DNA from: Brachynemurus nebulosus
Lineage: Eukaryota; Arthropoda; Insecta; Neuroptera; Myrmeleontidae
Assembly (NCBI GenBank): GCA_035578155.1
Contig: JAPWDM010000020.1
Span: 8,469,269-8,533,268, forward strand
DNA: 64,000 nt
Direction: 5' to 3'
This document shows, piece by piece, positions 1 through 9,872 of this stretch. The notes beneath the pieces are model-generated. The model was not told the origin of the DNA. It searched no databases and saw only the letters and a list, made by a program, of their open reading frames with translations. Each line of letters starts with the position of its first letter. Position 1 is the first letter of the stretch. The position numbers and the translations under genes are program-made.

Positions 1-78
1 AGTCTGACTGCAACTCCTATTCAGAACTTGAAACAGCGATGGAAAATGCTATCGATATTACAGAAATGTCGCTAATTA

Positions 79-693
79 CACAGCCACACAAAAAAAAAAA
101 ATTTCTGACCTGGAGGTCTCACTATATGTACTATATGTTTTTGGGGTCGCTCAATCCGAATTTGGGGTCAGTTTCATTCCAGTACATCTGGGTTCGGCCA
201 TAACCTCAAAAAACACCCTCAAAATTAACAAATATAGCAATTTTGAGGGTGTTTTTGAGGTTATGGCCGAACCCAGATGTACTGGAATGAAACTGACCCC
301 AAATTCGGATTCAGCGACCCCGAAAACATATAGTACATATAGTGAGACCTCCAGGTCAGAAAGTTTTTTTTTGTGTGTGTGGCTGTGCACAGTCACACAA
401 AAAAAAAATTTTCTGACCTGGAGGTCTCGCTATATGTACTATATGTTTTTGGGGTCGCTGAATCCGAATTTGGGGTCAGTTTTATTCCAATACATCTAGG
501 TTCGGACATAACCTCAAAAAACACCCTCAAAATTAACAAATATAGCAATTTTGAAGGTGGTTTTTGAGGTTATGGCCGAACTCAGATGTAGTGGAATGAA
601 ACTGACCCCAAATTCGGATTCAGCGACCCCAAAAACATATAGTACATATAGTGAGACCTCCAGGTCAGAAATTTTTTTTTTTGTGTGGCTGTG
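79..693. mobile_element. Double-hairpin MITE-like element
   Basis: The element is two successive near-perfect hairpins, about 79-390 and 391-693. Each has a left arm, a short AT-rich turn and the reverse complement of the arm, so the order is A, A', A, A'. The outer ends are inverted (CACAGCCACAC at the left, GTGTGGCTGTG at the right) and are flanked by TTA on both sides (76-78 and 694-696). A TTA duplication is known for PIF/Harbinger-type MITEs, but a 3-base match is weak evidence. It has no coding capacity; the short ORFs in it are by-products of the palindrome. Confidence 0.6.
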
Positions 694-696
694 TTA

Positions 697-1049
697 TTAA
701 AGTCTGGTTTGACGCATTAGTTAATGGTATTTAACGGAAAAAGGGAATGTCATAAAGTAAAACAAACTACAAAAAGCAGATGTTACAAAAAATTAAAAAA
801 TAAATTAGCTGATGGTGATGATTACCATATGGTCCTCATCAGACAAGTCTATTAATAATAATCATATGAAACGAAAAATATTGCACAATTGGTTGAATAG
901 AAGTGGTATTTTTGAAAAATAAAGAGTTGTGTTAGTTATTGACATCCGTTTACTTCAAAAAGTCGTAGTCTAAAAAGCCTGCCCCCCAAGAAAGAGATAC
1001 TACAACAATATTATTTTCGTTCAACATATCAGGGAAAACATGTTTAGTT
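697..1049. other. Unassigned AT-rich stretch
   Basis: This lies between the double hairpin and the target duplication of the giant palindrome. I see no coding signal or repeat that I can name. Confidence 0.4.
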
Positions 1050-1055
1050 GATATA
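1050..1055 (+). repeat. Target-site duplication GATATA, left copy
   Basis: GATATA abuts the first base of the left arm (AGTAGAATGG...). The same six bases, in the same orientation, follow the last base of the right arm at 10778-10783. A direct 6-bp copy outside a perfect inverted end is what integration by a Polinton-type integrase leaves. Confidence 0.8.
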
Positions 1056-1406
1056 AGTAGAATGGCTAGGCCGGTTCTGCGGCACCGTAAAACTAACCAA
1101 CTTGAACCCTTTTGCCAATGGTTGAAATCGTGTGACTTTACGGTACTACACATTCCGAACTGATGAGTCATCAAACTGTATCGATGTGCAAACCTTGACC
1201 TTTGACCCGGCACGTACTGAGTACATGTATTTAAAATTTGTTGTTGACATTTGACCCCAACACTCGCTTATACTGTTAGCCTTGAAATTCCTAAGAGGTG
1301 AGTCAATACCAGCGACCAAATTAATTTATGTTAACCCATTATGCATCATCACAATTTACTTATCACAATTTGGTTTAGTGTTAACCCATTACCAGCCAAA
1401 CCTAAC

Positions 1407-1960
1407 GCATGCGCAGACTGAATTTAAGTACACGACGCATGCGCAGACTGCATTTTAGGTTACAATTTGATAGATGGGGTACACTACCGCGTCAAAAATG
1501 TGGGGTTACCCTAACTCGGGGGTGGCCCCAAACTTTTGACACCGTACTGTACTTAAATTTTTGGTACACTGCCGTGTCAAAAGTGTGGACCCCCCCTGGT
1601 CAAAAAGGTATCCGATCACTTTTTGAAACGTACTGTACGTGCAAACCTTGACCCCAACACGCGCTTGCCTTAATTGCGTCATCTTAAACGAACTATCACG
1701 TCAAAAAATGTGGGGAATACCCTAACTCGGGGTGGCCCCAAATTTTTGACGCCGTACTGTACTTAAATTTTTGGTACACTGCCATGTCAAAAGTGCGGGT
1801 CCCCCTGACCAAAAAGGTATCCGAACACTTTTTGAAGCGTACTGTACGTGCAAACCTTAACCCCAACACGCGCTTGCCTTAATTGCGTCATTTTAAACGA
1901 AAGGTACATTACCAAGTCAAAAATGTGGGGAATACCCTAACCCAAGGGGTTGCCGCTAAA
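1407..1960. repeat. Subterminal tandem repeats (~209 bp), left arm
   Basis: Two full units and a partial third repeat with a spacing of about 209 bp; the anchor CCTTAATTGCGTCA occurs at 1668 and 1877. Each unit has G/C-run blocks and the pair GTACTGTACTTAAATTT / GTACTGTACGTGCAAACC. In front lie two copies of GCATGCGCAGACTG (about 1407 and 1437), whose GCATGCGC core resembles an NRF1-type site. Such subterminal repeats in DNA elements may serve recombinase binding; that role is inference. Confidence 0.7.
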
Positions 1961-3202
1961 TTTTGCGGGGCACTGTACCAAGCGCTAGATTTTAAAACCA
2001 GACTCCGGGGTCCAGATTTCTGACCGCTACTGTACTGCCGGAAATCGAGTGTTAACTGTACCTTATGGGGATTTTTGGTATATTTAACCTTGGAAAATTC
2101 CAGGAATTTTTATCAGTTTTAAAACAAACAAACAACTAATAATTAAATGTTTATTTTAGCTGAATTATGATCATATGACTCATATATGGAGTTTTTTTGG
2201 TATAAGAAAGATGACGTCATGGAATATTAATGAGTTAAAAAATTGTTTAGTAAAAAATATCACCCATTGTAGGCCTCAAGCAAGAAATTATTTTTATCAG
2301 TTTTAATACTTTAACATTTAACCTACAGTGACCAATTTTTTAGTTAACTAACAAAAATTCTTGAAATTTTAACAAGTTACAAAAAATATTACTTCTTATG
2401 GTGCACAACACTTTTGAATTTGACTGTAGCACAAAACTGTTTCTATATCAAACGAAAATTATCTGAAATAATTCAGTATGTACATATGTATAGACTCTAT
2501 ATATTAAAAATATTTTATGTATACACTCTGTATATTGAGAATAAGAAAGAAAATTTGTATATAATTTTAATTTTTATGAATGCTAGTAAACGAATTGTAT
2601 AGCCATTTATGAATAAGTATTAAATCTAATTATAAAATAATTTATAAATATTGCAAAAAATTTGTTTAATCAGCAAAATCAATGTATATCATTTTAATAC
2701 TGATACATATTTATATTAGGGTATAATAGTATTGTATTTAACATTTTTAAACAGAATAAAAGTTCAATTTTTGGTTTTAAATTACTATAAACACGTCGCT
2801 TAATATAAAAATGATAACAGCATTGAGTTTTACTAAATTTTTAAGTCTGTAAAATCAAAATTTTTATAGCTAGAACATTTTGAATTTGATACTTTATCAA
2901 TCATTAACATATATACAATATCGTGTATATATAACTGGTGTATATTTAGTATTTTTAATAAATATTTTAGTATACAGGGTGTATCATGAAATATGCTTTT
3001 CAATTAGAATAATAAATTTCATAAGATTTTTGTTAATACTCTTATTGGTTAACGAAAGAAACTTTTTTCTGTAAAAAAATAGGGGAATTCAGGGTAATAA
3101 TTAAATAAAACGCACATATTTTTCTTTTTTTTAAAATTTTATTTATAGAATATGTATACAAAAAATTAAATTGCTTAAATGTATATATTACTAAAAATCT
3201 AT
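1961..3202. other. AT-rich non-coding part of left arm
   Basis: No gene is seen. The stretch is very AT-rich with many short runs. The ORFs of about 60 codons here are composed of I, Y, L and N and look like chance. Confidence 0.6.
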
Positions 3203-3663
3203 TTATTTTCCATATAAAATTTTTTTAAAAGAATAGTTTTCTAATGAGCAAATTTTATCTGAATGGATCATACAGCGTCTTGAATAATATTCATCTCGCA
3301 GATTGGAAATCTTCGGTACATCAAATATTTCTTCCAAATTCAAAATCCACGGCTGGTTTTCGGTACCATCAAACAAATTTGAAATCCATTTCTTCTTTTC
3401 ACCGCCCTTGAAACTTCTTTAATATAGGTTTCAATATGGAATGAAGTTTTTTGTACGGAATAAATCCATATGACCAAGGTATCCCATGCCAATTTCGGCA
3501 AAGCCAACGTGCAGCAACCCGTTCATATTTCTTCGGCAACTCGTTGAAATCAAATGGTGCGTCGAATATAAGATGTAATATTTCATCCGAATTTTCCGCA
3601 ACGATACCAACTTCTTTAAAATAAAAAAGCTCCTTGATAGCCTTGTATGTCAAGAAACGCCAT
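3203..3663 (-). pseudogene. Broken small gene (MAFLDIQGY type), left arm
   Basis: This is the mirror of 8169-8629 and carries the same two frame changes. It starts MAFLDIQGY at 3663, shifts frame within about ten codons, runs about 80 codons to a stop near 3399, then continues in the third frame to a TAA at 3203. The middle part contains NSDEILHLIFDAPFDF and RWLCRNWHGIPWSYGFIPY. I recall small arthropod mobile-element proteins of this general style, but I cannot name a family. A nuclease-like DxQ start is only a guess. Confidence 0.5.
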
Positions 3664-3822
3664 TTTTTATCGCCGCTGTAGAACTGAATTTACTCACACA
3701 ATCCACAACTTTATATAAAATAATTAAAATTGGTGAGGATAGTTAATTTGTGGGATGTATCCGAAAAAGGATACTAATAGCTATTGCTAGTTGACCATCA
3801 AATTACAAACTGTTAATAATAT

Positions 3823-4179
3823 TTAGCACATTGGTGCGTACCATGTTCTTTTCACTTTAAGACCTAGTGATTTAAGGAATGCTAAATTTTCGGGTGAAAT
3901 GTGTTGTCGCTTAAAAGTTTTACGTTTAATGATCTTAGGTTTCGAAAGTCCTTTGCTAGGTTGTTTAGCGTTGGACTGCTCTGAATTGTAAATTATCATG
4001 GTTCGAAATGCAATTGTTTTACCACGAAATTGTTTTTTCAGCGAAAGTGATGTTAACTCTTTGACAACCACCGGTAAATTGACAATATTTTGTGTAAGTT
4101 TAACTAATTTATACGCTTTAACCATGATAATGTGTGTGAGCCCTTTAACCATGATAAGGTGTATGAGCTCTTTAACCAT
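3823..4179 (-). CDS. Small basic protein, unknown function, left arm
   Basis: This is a 118-codon ORF reading outward from the TGAGTCA array and is identical to the right-arm copy. The first ~22 residues come from three short direct repeats (each encoding a variant of MVKxLxHxI), so the true start is probably an internal Met, around MVKAYKLVKL. The rest is lysine- and arginine-rich with a conserved-looking tail, SPENLAFLKSLGLKVKR. No signal peptide or membrane segment is seen. The intact frame in both arms argues for function or very recent duplication. The function is unknown; a nucleic-acid-binding role would fit the charge but is inference. Confidence 0.45.
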   Translation of the reverse strand: MVKELIHLIMVKGLTHIIMVKAYKLVKLTQNIVNLPVVVKELTSLSLKKQFRGKTIAFRTMIIYNSEQSNAKQPSKGLSKPKIIKRKTFKRQHISPENLAFLKSLGLKVKRTWYAPMC

Positions 4180-4184
4180 GATAA

Positions 4185-4890
4185 GGTGTATGAGTCACTC
4201 CGGGGGCAAAATGAGTCACTCCGGGAGCAAAATGAGTCACTCCGGGAGCAAAATGAGTCACTCCGGGAGTAATATGAGTCATTCCGGGAGCAAAATGAGT
4301 CACTCCGGGAGCAAAATAAGTCACTCCGGGAACAAAATTAGTCACTCCGGGAGCAAAATACGTGACTCCGGGGGCAAAATGAGTTTCTCCGGGAGCAAAA
4401 AGAGTCACTCCGGGAGCATAATGAGTCACTCCGGGAGCAAAATGAGTCACTACGGTAGCAAAATGAGTCTCTCCGGGAGCAATATGAGTCACTCCGGGAG
4501 CAAAATGAGTCACTCCGGGTGCATGTGAGTCACTCCGGGAGTAATATGAGTCATTCCGGGAGCAAAATGAGTCACACCGGGGGCAAAATGAGTCACTCCG
4601 GGAGCAAAATGAGTCACTCCGGGAGCAAAATGAGTCACTCCGGGAGCAAAATGAGTCACTCCGGGAGCGAAATGAGTCACTCCGGGAGCATGTGAGTAAC
4701 TCCGGGAGCGAAATGAGTCACTCCGGGAGCGAAATGAGTCACTCCGGGAGCGAAATGAGTCACTCCGGGAGCAAAATGAGTTACCCGTTGGAGTCAAATG
4801 AGTCACTCCGGGAGCAATACGAGTCACTCCGGGAGCCAAATGAGTCACTCCGGGAGCAAAATGAGTCACCCGTTGGAGTCAAATGAGTAG
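4185..4890. repeat. 21-bp minisatellite of TGAGTCA (AP-1-like) units, left arm
   Basis: There are about 33 tandem units of ~21 bp, consensus TGAGTCACTCCGGGAGCAAAA. Nearly every unit keeps TGAGTCA, the palindromic site bound by AP-1/bZIP factors. The array ends about 25 bp before the TATA box of the zinc-finger gene. Because 21 is a multiple of three, both strands stay open and give spurious repetitive peptides; these are not annotated as genes. A promoter or enhancer role is inferred from the motif and position. Confidence 0.85.
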
Positions 4891-4910
4891 CCCGGTGAAG
4901 CAAATGAGCT

Positions 4911-4924
4911 AAGTATATATAAGT
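4911..4924 (+). promoter_or_regulatory. TATA box of the zinc-finger gene
   Basis: AAGTATATATAAGTAG lies about 70-80 bp before the ATG at 4992 and directly after the TGAGTCA array. The inverted-repeat homology ends inside it, so the same TATA box also serves the opposite gene from the other arm. The spacing leaves room for a short 5' leader. Confidence 0.6.
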
Positions 4925-4991
4925 AGAGAAGCAATAAATCTTTGAACAGTTATTCATTTACTAGCGAACGCTTCAGACCTGGTGCTGAACG

Positions 4992-5975
4992 ATGTATAAT
5001 TGTGATTTTTGTGGTAAAGTATTTACGCGAAAGTCTAATCTTTCTAGACACTTAAATGCTCAACATAATTCGTTAAGCAATATTAATGATGGTACGATTG
5101 GAAAGAATGATAACTCATCAAGCAAATTCATACCATATGATGCTAATAATAAAACACCTAATGATATCTCTATATCTAGATTTGATGATAATGATGATGA
5201 AAATACATCTCTACTACAGCATGATATTGATTACTCTGAAGCAATCTTTAATCCGTTTGACCAAAAAAGGATAGATGCTGCAACTGAAGCCATTCAAACC
5301 AAATTTAACTCTTTGAAAAGAGGAGAAAACCGTCGTCAATCTGAAAACGAGAAAGATAGTTGGTCTAATGAAAGTAAGCAAGTAAATCACTTAACAGCAA
5401 TTAATAACAATTGCAATGAAACAACCTCCTCTTCACAACTAACTAAACTTCTAGGAACTGCTTTAGATATTATAATGTTAAAAGAGGTTCGAAACGCTGA
5501 CTCGGAAAATGAAGCGAAAATGGTCAATCAGGTTAAACCAATAAGCTTAAAACGTCATATAGCTTCAGATGAAAATGTCGAAAACGGGGTCTTAGCTAAG
5601 CATTTTAAGCAAGACAACTTGAGAGAGTCTAGAAATGTTAACATACAATCGAAAAAAATAAAATACTGGCATAATCCTAATACTTTAATAGATGAATTAC
5701 AACGTTTATACGAGACTTCAGAGACTGGTGAAAAAATACTCAGTATTATTCGAAGTTTAGAGGAAAATAAAAATATGTTGTTGTTTAACGTTTACGATCG
5801 AGAAGATTTAATCAAAGAGTTAAATGCTTTAAAAGAAACTACTGTTGGTCGAGAAATATTCTCTATACTTCGCGAACTTCAAAAGGCTGATGTTATTGAA
5901 CCACTAGGTGATTATCTGGATGAAACTGATAAAGAAGATGCTAGCGATTATGATGATGATGATGATGATGATTAA
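4992..5975 (+). CDS. C2H2 zinc-finger / acidic-tail protein of the giant element
   Basis: This is an intact 327-residue ORF. A single N-terminal C2H2 finger (C4, C7, H20, H25; linker of 12, spacer of 4) suggests DNA or protein binding. The middle is polar and Asn/Ser-rich. A basic patch, SKKIKYWHNP, near residue 220 could be a nuclear signal. It is followed by a helical, well-conserved region (GEKILSIIRSLEENKN, ELNALKET, EIFSILREL), the block EPLGDYLDET, and a run of aspartates at the C-terminus. The predicted protein at 21774-22772 shares this whole architecture, most strongly after residue 220, so it defines a small family. The ATG follows a TATA box at a sensible distance. A nuclear regulator or partner of the element is inference; I know no named homologue. 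Confidence 0.8.
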   Translation: MYNCDFCGKVFTRKSNLSRHLNAQHNSLSNINDGTIGKNDNSSSKFIPYDANNKTPNDISISRFDDNDDENTSLLQHDIDYSEAIFNPFDQKRIDAATEAIQTKFNSLKRGENRRQSENEKDSWSNESKQVNHLTAINNNCNETTSSSQLTKLLGTALDIIMLKEVRNADSENEAKMVNQVKPISLKRHIASDENVENGVLAKHFKQDNLRESRNVNIQSKKIKYWHNPNTLIDELQRLYETSETGEKILSIIRSLEENKNMLLFNVYDREDLIKELNALKETTVGREIFSILRELQKADVIEPLGDYLDETDKEDASDYDDDDDDD

Positions 5976-6302
5976 TTGATTATCCACACTAAGAATTTAC
6001 TGAATTTTGAAGAACACCACCATATAAGAAGCAGCAGTAGTTATTCCTCATTGAAGTGTATATTTTATTTTTATATTTTTTAACCCTGTAAGATAAAAAG
6101 GTTTTTTTTTTTTTTTTTTCAAATAAATAACACATATATGTAAATAATTATTGTTCTTTATTTTTAAAATATAAGTATGAATATAAAATATTTTCACAGT
6201 AAGTGTATATGTAATATTTTTTACAATAAATGTACATGAAATATTTTTTACAATAAATAAATATTAAAAATTGTATGATTTGTTTATATATTCAATAACA
6301 CC
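5976..6302. terminator. Shared 3' region of the two convergent core genes
   Basis: This is an AT-rich intergenic stretch between the two convergent stop codons. It has a T16-18 run near 6103, AATAAA-type motifs on the + strand after the zinc-finger gene (near 6122) and TTTATT on the + strand (near 6155), which would serve the minus-strand gene. Overlapping polyadenylation regions are typical of compact convergent genes. Confidence 0.45.
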
Positions 6303-6884
6303 CTAACGTAATTGTTTCATGTTTTCAGGTAACTGATCCCATACTTGACAAATTCGTTGCGCATATTCGGGTATCATATATGCATACAGATGTTGCACCC
6401 AAGTATCATATTTCAATAGTTGTTTTGTTAAGTATAATAACATATCGAAATTTCTGACTTTTGTATACAAATAAGGATGAGTCAGAAATATGTCTTCAAC
6501 GTGTGAAATCCGTGTTGCAAATGTCAATGGTTCACCAACGGGCGGTTGAAAGTTTTCCTCCATTTTCACGCCATTCTTGCACATTTCACAGCGAATTTTC
6601 AAACCAGGTGGTCCATCAATATGATCTTGTGGCCATGGTCGATTATAATGTTTAAAACATGGTTCACATTCTTGAAACATGGCTCGATAATAGGATGGTA
6701 ACCAAATCCAGGCGCGTTGTATGATTTTCGCACCATAACTTTTCAGCACATTCAAACTGATCCACTTGTAGATTTGAAGAAATGTTTCCAAAGTCAGTTC
6801 GTTCAGTAGCATTGGTTCACGTTCGAAAAATTCACCAATTGAAACATCCATTTTATCCCACTCCATTGATTCCGGTTCAGACAA
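6303..6884 (-). CDS. 193-residue CxxC/CxxC protein of the giant element
   Basis: This intact ORF is convergent with the zinc-finger gene, and its start is only a few bases inside the right arm's TATA box. The sequence has an acidic N-terminus, a segment AKIIQRAWIWLPSYYRAMF that resembles an IQ-type helix, and two cysteine pairs (C73/C76 and C99/C102, spacer 22) that could bind zinc. The C-terminal half is rich in aromatic residues and predicted helix. I see no signal peptide. I do not recognise the family; the conserved-looking frame, absence of stops and dedicated promoter argue that it is a real gene. The very short 5' leader means the start could lie at the internal Met at residue 7 or 12. 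Confidence 0.7.
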   Translation of the reverse strand: MSEPESMEWDKMDVSIGEFFEREPMLLNELTLETFLQIYKWISLNVLKSYGAKIIQRAWIWLPSYYRAMFQECEPCFKHYNRPWPQDHIDGPPGLKIRCEMCKNGVKMEENFQPPVGEPLTFATRISHVEDIFLTHPYLYTKVRNFDMLLYLTKQLLKYDTWVQHLYAYMIPEYAQRICQVWDQLPENMKQLR

Positions 6885-6888
6885 TTTC

Positions 6889-6900
6889 GTATATATACTT
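6889..6900 (-). promoter_or_regulatory. TATA box of the CxxC gene
   Basis: On the minus strand the sequence reads AAGTATATATACG, identical to the left-arm TATA up to the end of the inverted repeat. It lies 5-16 bp before the annotated ATG at 6884, which is close, so transcription may begin inside the annotated frame and favour the internal Met codons. Confidence 0.5.
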
Positions 6901-6921
6901 AGCTCATTTGCTTCACCGGGC

Positions 6922-7648
6922 TACTCATTTGACTCCAACGGGTGACTCATTTTGCTCCCGGAGTGACTCATTTGGCTCCCGGAGTGACTCGTATTGCTCC
7001 CGGAGTGACTCATTTGACTCCAACGGGTAACTCATTTTGCTCCCGGAGTGACTCATTTCGCTCCCGGAGTGACTCATTTCGCTCCCGGAGTGACTCATTT
7101 CGCTCCCGGAGTTACTCACATGCTCCCGGAGTGACTCATTTCGCTCCCGGAGTGACTCATTTTGCTCCCGGAGTGACTCATTTTGCTCCCGGAGTGACTC
7201 ATTTTGCTCCCGGAGTGACTCATTTTGCCCCCGGTGTGACTCATTTTGCTCCCGGAATGACTCATATTACTCCCGGAGTGACTCACATGCACCCGGAGTG
7301 ACTCATTTTGCTCCCGGAGTGACTCATATTGCTCCCGGAGAGACTCATTTTGCTCCCGTAGTGACTCATTTTGCTCCCGGAGTGACTCATTATGCTCCCG
7401 GAGTGACTCTTTTTGCTCCCGGAGAAACTCATTTTGCCCCCGGAGTCACTTATTTTGCCCCCGGAGTCACTTATTTTGCTCCCGGAGTGACTAATTTTGT
7501 TCCCGGAGTGACTTATTTTGCTCCCGGAGTGACTCATTTTGCTCCCGGAATGACTCATATTACTCCCGGAGTGACTCATTTTGCTCCCGGAGTGACTCAT
7601 TTTGCTCCCGGAGTGACTCATTTTGCCCCCGGAGTGACTCATACACCT
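6922..7648. repeat. 21-bp minisatellite of TGAGTCA (AP-1-like) units, right arm
   Basis: This is the mirror of 4185-4890 with one more unit. It separates the CxxC gene (reading left) from the basic-protein ORF (reading right), so one array sits between two divergent transcription units. Confidence 0.85.
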
Positions 7649-7652
7649 TATC

Positions 7653-8009
7653 ATGGTTAAAGAGCTCATACACCTTATCATGGTTAAAGGGCTCACACAC
7701 ATTATCATGGTTAAAGCGTATAAATTAGTTAAACTTACACAAAATATTGTCAATTTACCGGTGGTTGTCAAAGAGTTAACATCACTTTCGCTGAAAAAAC
7801 AATTTCGTGGTAAAACAATTGCATTTCGAACCATGATAATTTACAATTCAGAGCAGTCCAACGCTAAACAACCTAGCAAAGGACTTTCGAAACCTAAGAT
7901 CATTAAACGTAAAACTTTTAAGCGACAACACATTTCACCCGAAAATTTAGCATTCCTTAAATCACTAGGTCTTAAAGTGAAAAGAACATGGTACGCACCA
8001 ATGTGCTAA
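7653..8009 (+). CDS. Small basic protein, unknown function, right arm
   Basis: This is the mirror copy of the ORF at 3823-4179, with an identical 118-residue product reading outward from the TGAGTCA array. The first three short repeats (about 7653-7715) are probably leader. The functional start may be the Met of MVKAYKLVKL. The stop is followed by about 160 bp before the broken gene. Confidence 0.45.
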   Translation: MVKELIHLIMVKGLTHIIMVKAYKLVKLTQNIVNLPVVVKELTSLSLKKQFRGKTIAFRTMIIYNSEQSNAKQPSKGLSKPKIIKRKTFKRQHISPENLAFLKSLGLKVKRTWYAPMC

Positions 8010-8168
8010 ATATTATTAACAGTTTGTAATTTGATGGTCAACTAGCAATAGCTATTAGTATCCTTTTTCGGATACATCCCACAAATTAACTATCCTCACC
8101 AATTTTAATTATTTTATATAAAGTTGTGGATTGTGTGAGTAAATTCAGTTCTACAGCGGCGATAAAAA

Positions 8169-8629
8169 ATGGCGTTTCTTGACATACAAGGCTATCAAGG
8201 AGCTTTTTTATTTTAAAGAAGTTGGTATCGTTGCGGAAAATTCGGATGAAATATTACATCTTATATTCGACGCACCATTTGATTTCAACGAGTTGCCGAA
8301 GAAATATGAACGGGTTGCTGCACGTTGGCTTTGCCGAAATTGGCATGGGATACCTTGGTCATATGGATTTATTCCGTACAAAAAACTTCATTCCATATTG
8401 AAACCTATATTAAAGAAGTTTCAAGGGCGGTGAAAAGAAGAAATGGATTTCAAATTTGTTTGATGGTACCGAAAACCAGCCGTGGATTTTGAATTTGGAA
8501 GAAATATTTGATGTACCGAAGATTTCCAATCTGCGAGATGAATATTATTCAAGACGCTGTATGATCCATTCAGATAAAATTTGCTCATTAGAAAACTATT
8601 CTTTTAAAAAAATTTTATATGGAAAATAA
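8169..8629 (+). pseudogene. Broken small gene (MAFLDIQGY type), right arm
   Basis: The ATG at 8169 opens MAFLDIQGY in frame 3. Similarity-like sequence continues in frame 1 (about 8179-8433, with IVAENSDEILHLIF and WLCRNWHGIPWSYG) and then in frame 2 (about 8426-8629, with NQPWILNLEEIFDVP and CMIHSDKICSLEN) to a TAA. Two frame changes make it non-functional unless there is recoding. The same changes occur in the left arm, so they predate the arm duplication or were copied between arms. The product is unknown. Confidence 0.5.
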
Positions 8630-9872
8630 ATAGATTTTTAGTAATATATACATTTAAGCAATTTAATTTTTTGTATACATATTCTATAAATAAAATTTAA
8701 AAAAAAAGAAAAATATGTGCGTTTTATTTAATTATTACCCTGAATTCCCCTATTTTTTTACAGAAAAAAGTTTCTTTCGTTAACCAATAAGAGTATTAAC
8801 AAAAATCTTATGAAATTTATTATTCTAATTGAAAAGCATATTTCATGATACACCCTGTATACTAAAATATTTATTAAAAATACTAAATATACACCAGTTA
8901 TATATACATGATATTGTATATATGTTAATGATTGATAAAGTATCAAATTCAAAATGTTCTAGCTATAAAAATTTTGATTTTACAGACTTAAAAATTTAGT
9001 AAAACTCAATGCTGTTATCATTTTTATATTAAGCGACGTGTTTATAGTAATTTAAAACCAAAAATTGAACTTTTATTCTGTTTAAAAATGTTAAATACAA
9101 TACTATTATACCCTAATATAAATATGTATCAGTATTAAAATGATATACATTGATTTTGCTGATTAAACAAATTTTTTGCAATATTTATAAATTATTTTAT
9201 AATTAGATTTAATACTTATTCATAAATGGCTATACAATTCGTTTACTAGCATTCATAAAAATTAAAATTATATACAAATTTTCTTTCTTATTCTCAATAT
9301 ACAGAGTGTATACATAAAATATTTTTAATATATAGAGTCTATACATATGTACATACTGAATTATTTCAGATAATTTTCGTTTGATATAGAAACAGTTTTG
9401 TGCTACAGTCAAATTCAAAAGTGTTGTGCACCATAAGAAGTAATATTTTTTGTAACTTGTTAAAATTTCAAGAATTTTTGTTAGTTAACTAAAAAATTGG
9501 TCACTGTAGGTTAAATGTTAAAGTATTAAAACTGATAAAAATAATTTCTTGCTTGAGGCCTACAATGGGTGATATTTTTTACTAAACAATTTTTTAACTC
9601 ATTAATATTCCATGACGTCATCTTTCTTATACCAAAAAAACTCCATATATGAGTCATATGATCATAATTCAGCTAAAATAAACATTTAATTATTAGTTGT
9701 TTGTTTGTTTTAAAACTGATAAAAATTCCTGGAATTTTCCAAGGTTAAATATACCAAAAATCCCCATAAGGTACAGTTAACACTCGATTTCCGGCAGTAC
9801 AGTAGCGGTCAGAAATCTGGACCCCGGAGTCTGGTTTTAAAATCTAGCGCTTGGTACAGTGCCCCGCAAAAT
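8630..9872. other. AT-rich non-coding part of right arm
   Basis: This is the mirror of 1961-3202. No gene is seen. Confidence 0.6.

Larger units (their letters stand above)
1056..4921 (+). repeat. Left inverted arm of the giant element
   Basis: This is the reverse complement of 6890-10777 with very few differences: one 21-bp unit in the minisatellite, one 1-bp indel, and scattered substitutions (for example near 2923). From the outer end it holds subterminal 209-bp repeats, an AT-rich non-coding stretch, a frameshifted gene, a small basic-protein ORF and the TGAGTCA array. Homology stops just after the TATA box at 4921. Confidence 0.9.

Noticed and set aside
151..567. Short ORFs in the double hairpin
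   Set aside because: They appear on both strands because the sequence is palindromic; no coding signature.
808..860. Hammerhead motif around the CTGATGAG complement near 838
   Set aside because: The second core box (GAAA) and stem III are missing; the resemblance is limited to one box.
4172..4886. Repetitive ORFs (SHSGSKM-type and THFAPGV-type peptides) on both strands
   Set aside because: They arise because the minisatellite unit is 21 bp and so stays open in frame; the mirrored array gives the same set. There is no independent coding evidence.
4185..4890. CRISPR-like array
   Set aside because: The repeats are contiguous with no unique spacers, and the DNA is animal. It is a minisatellite.
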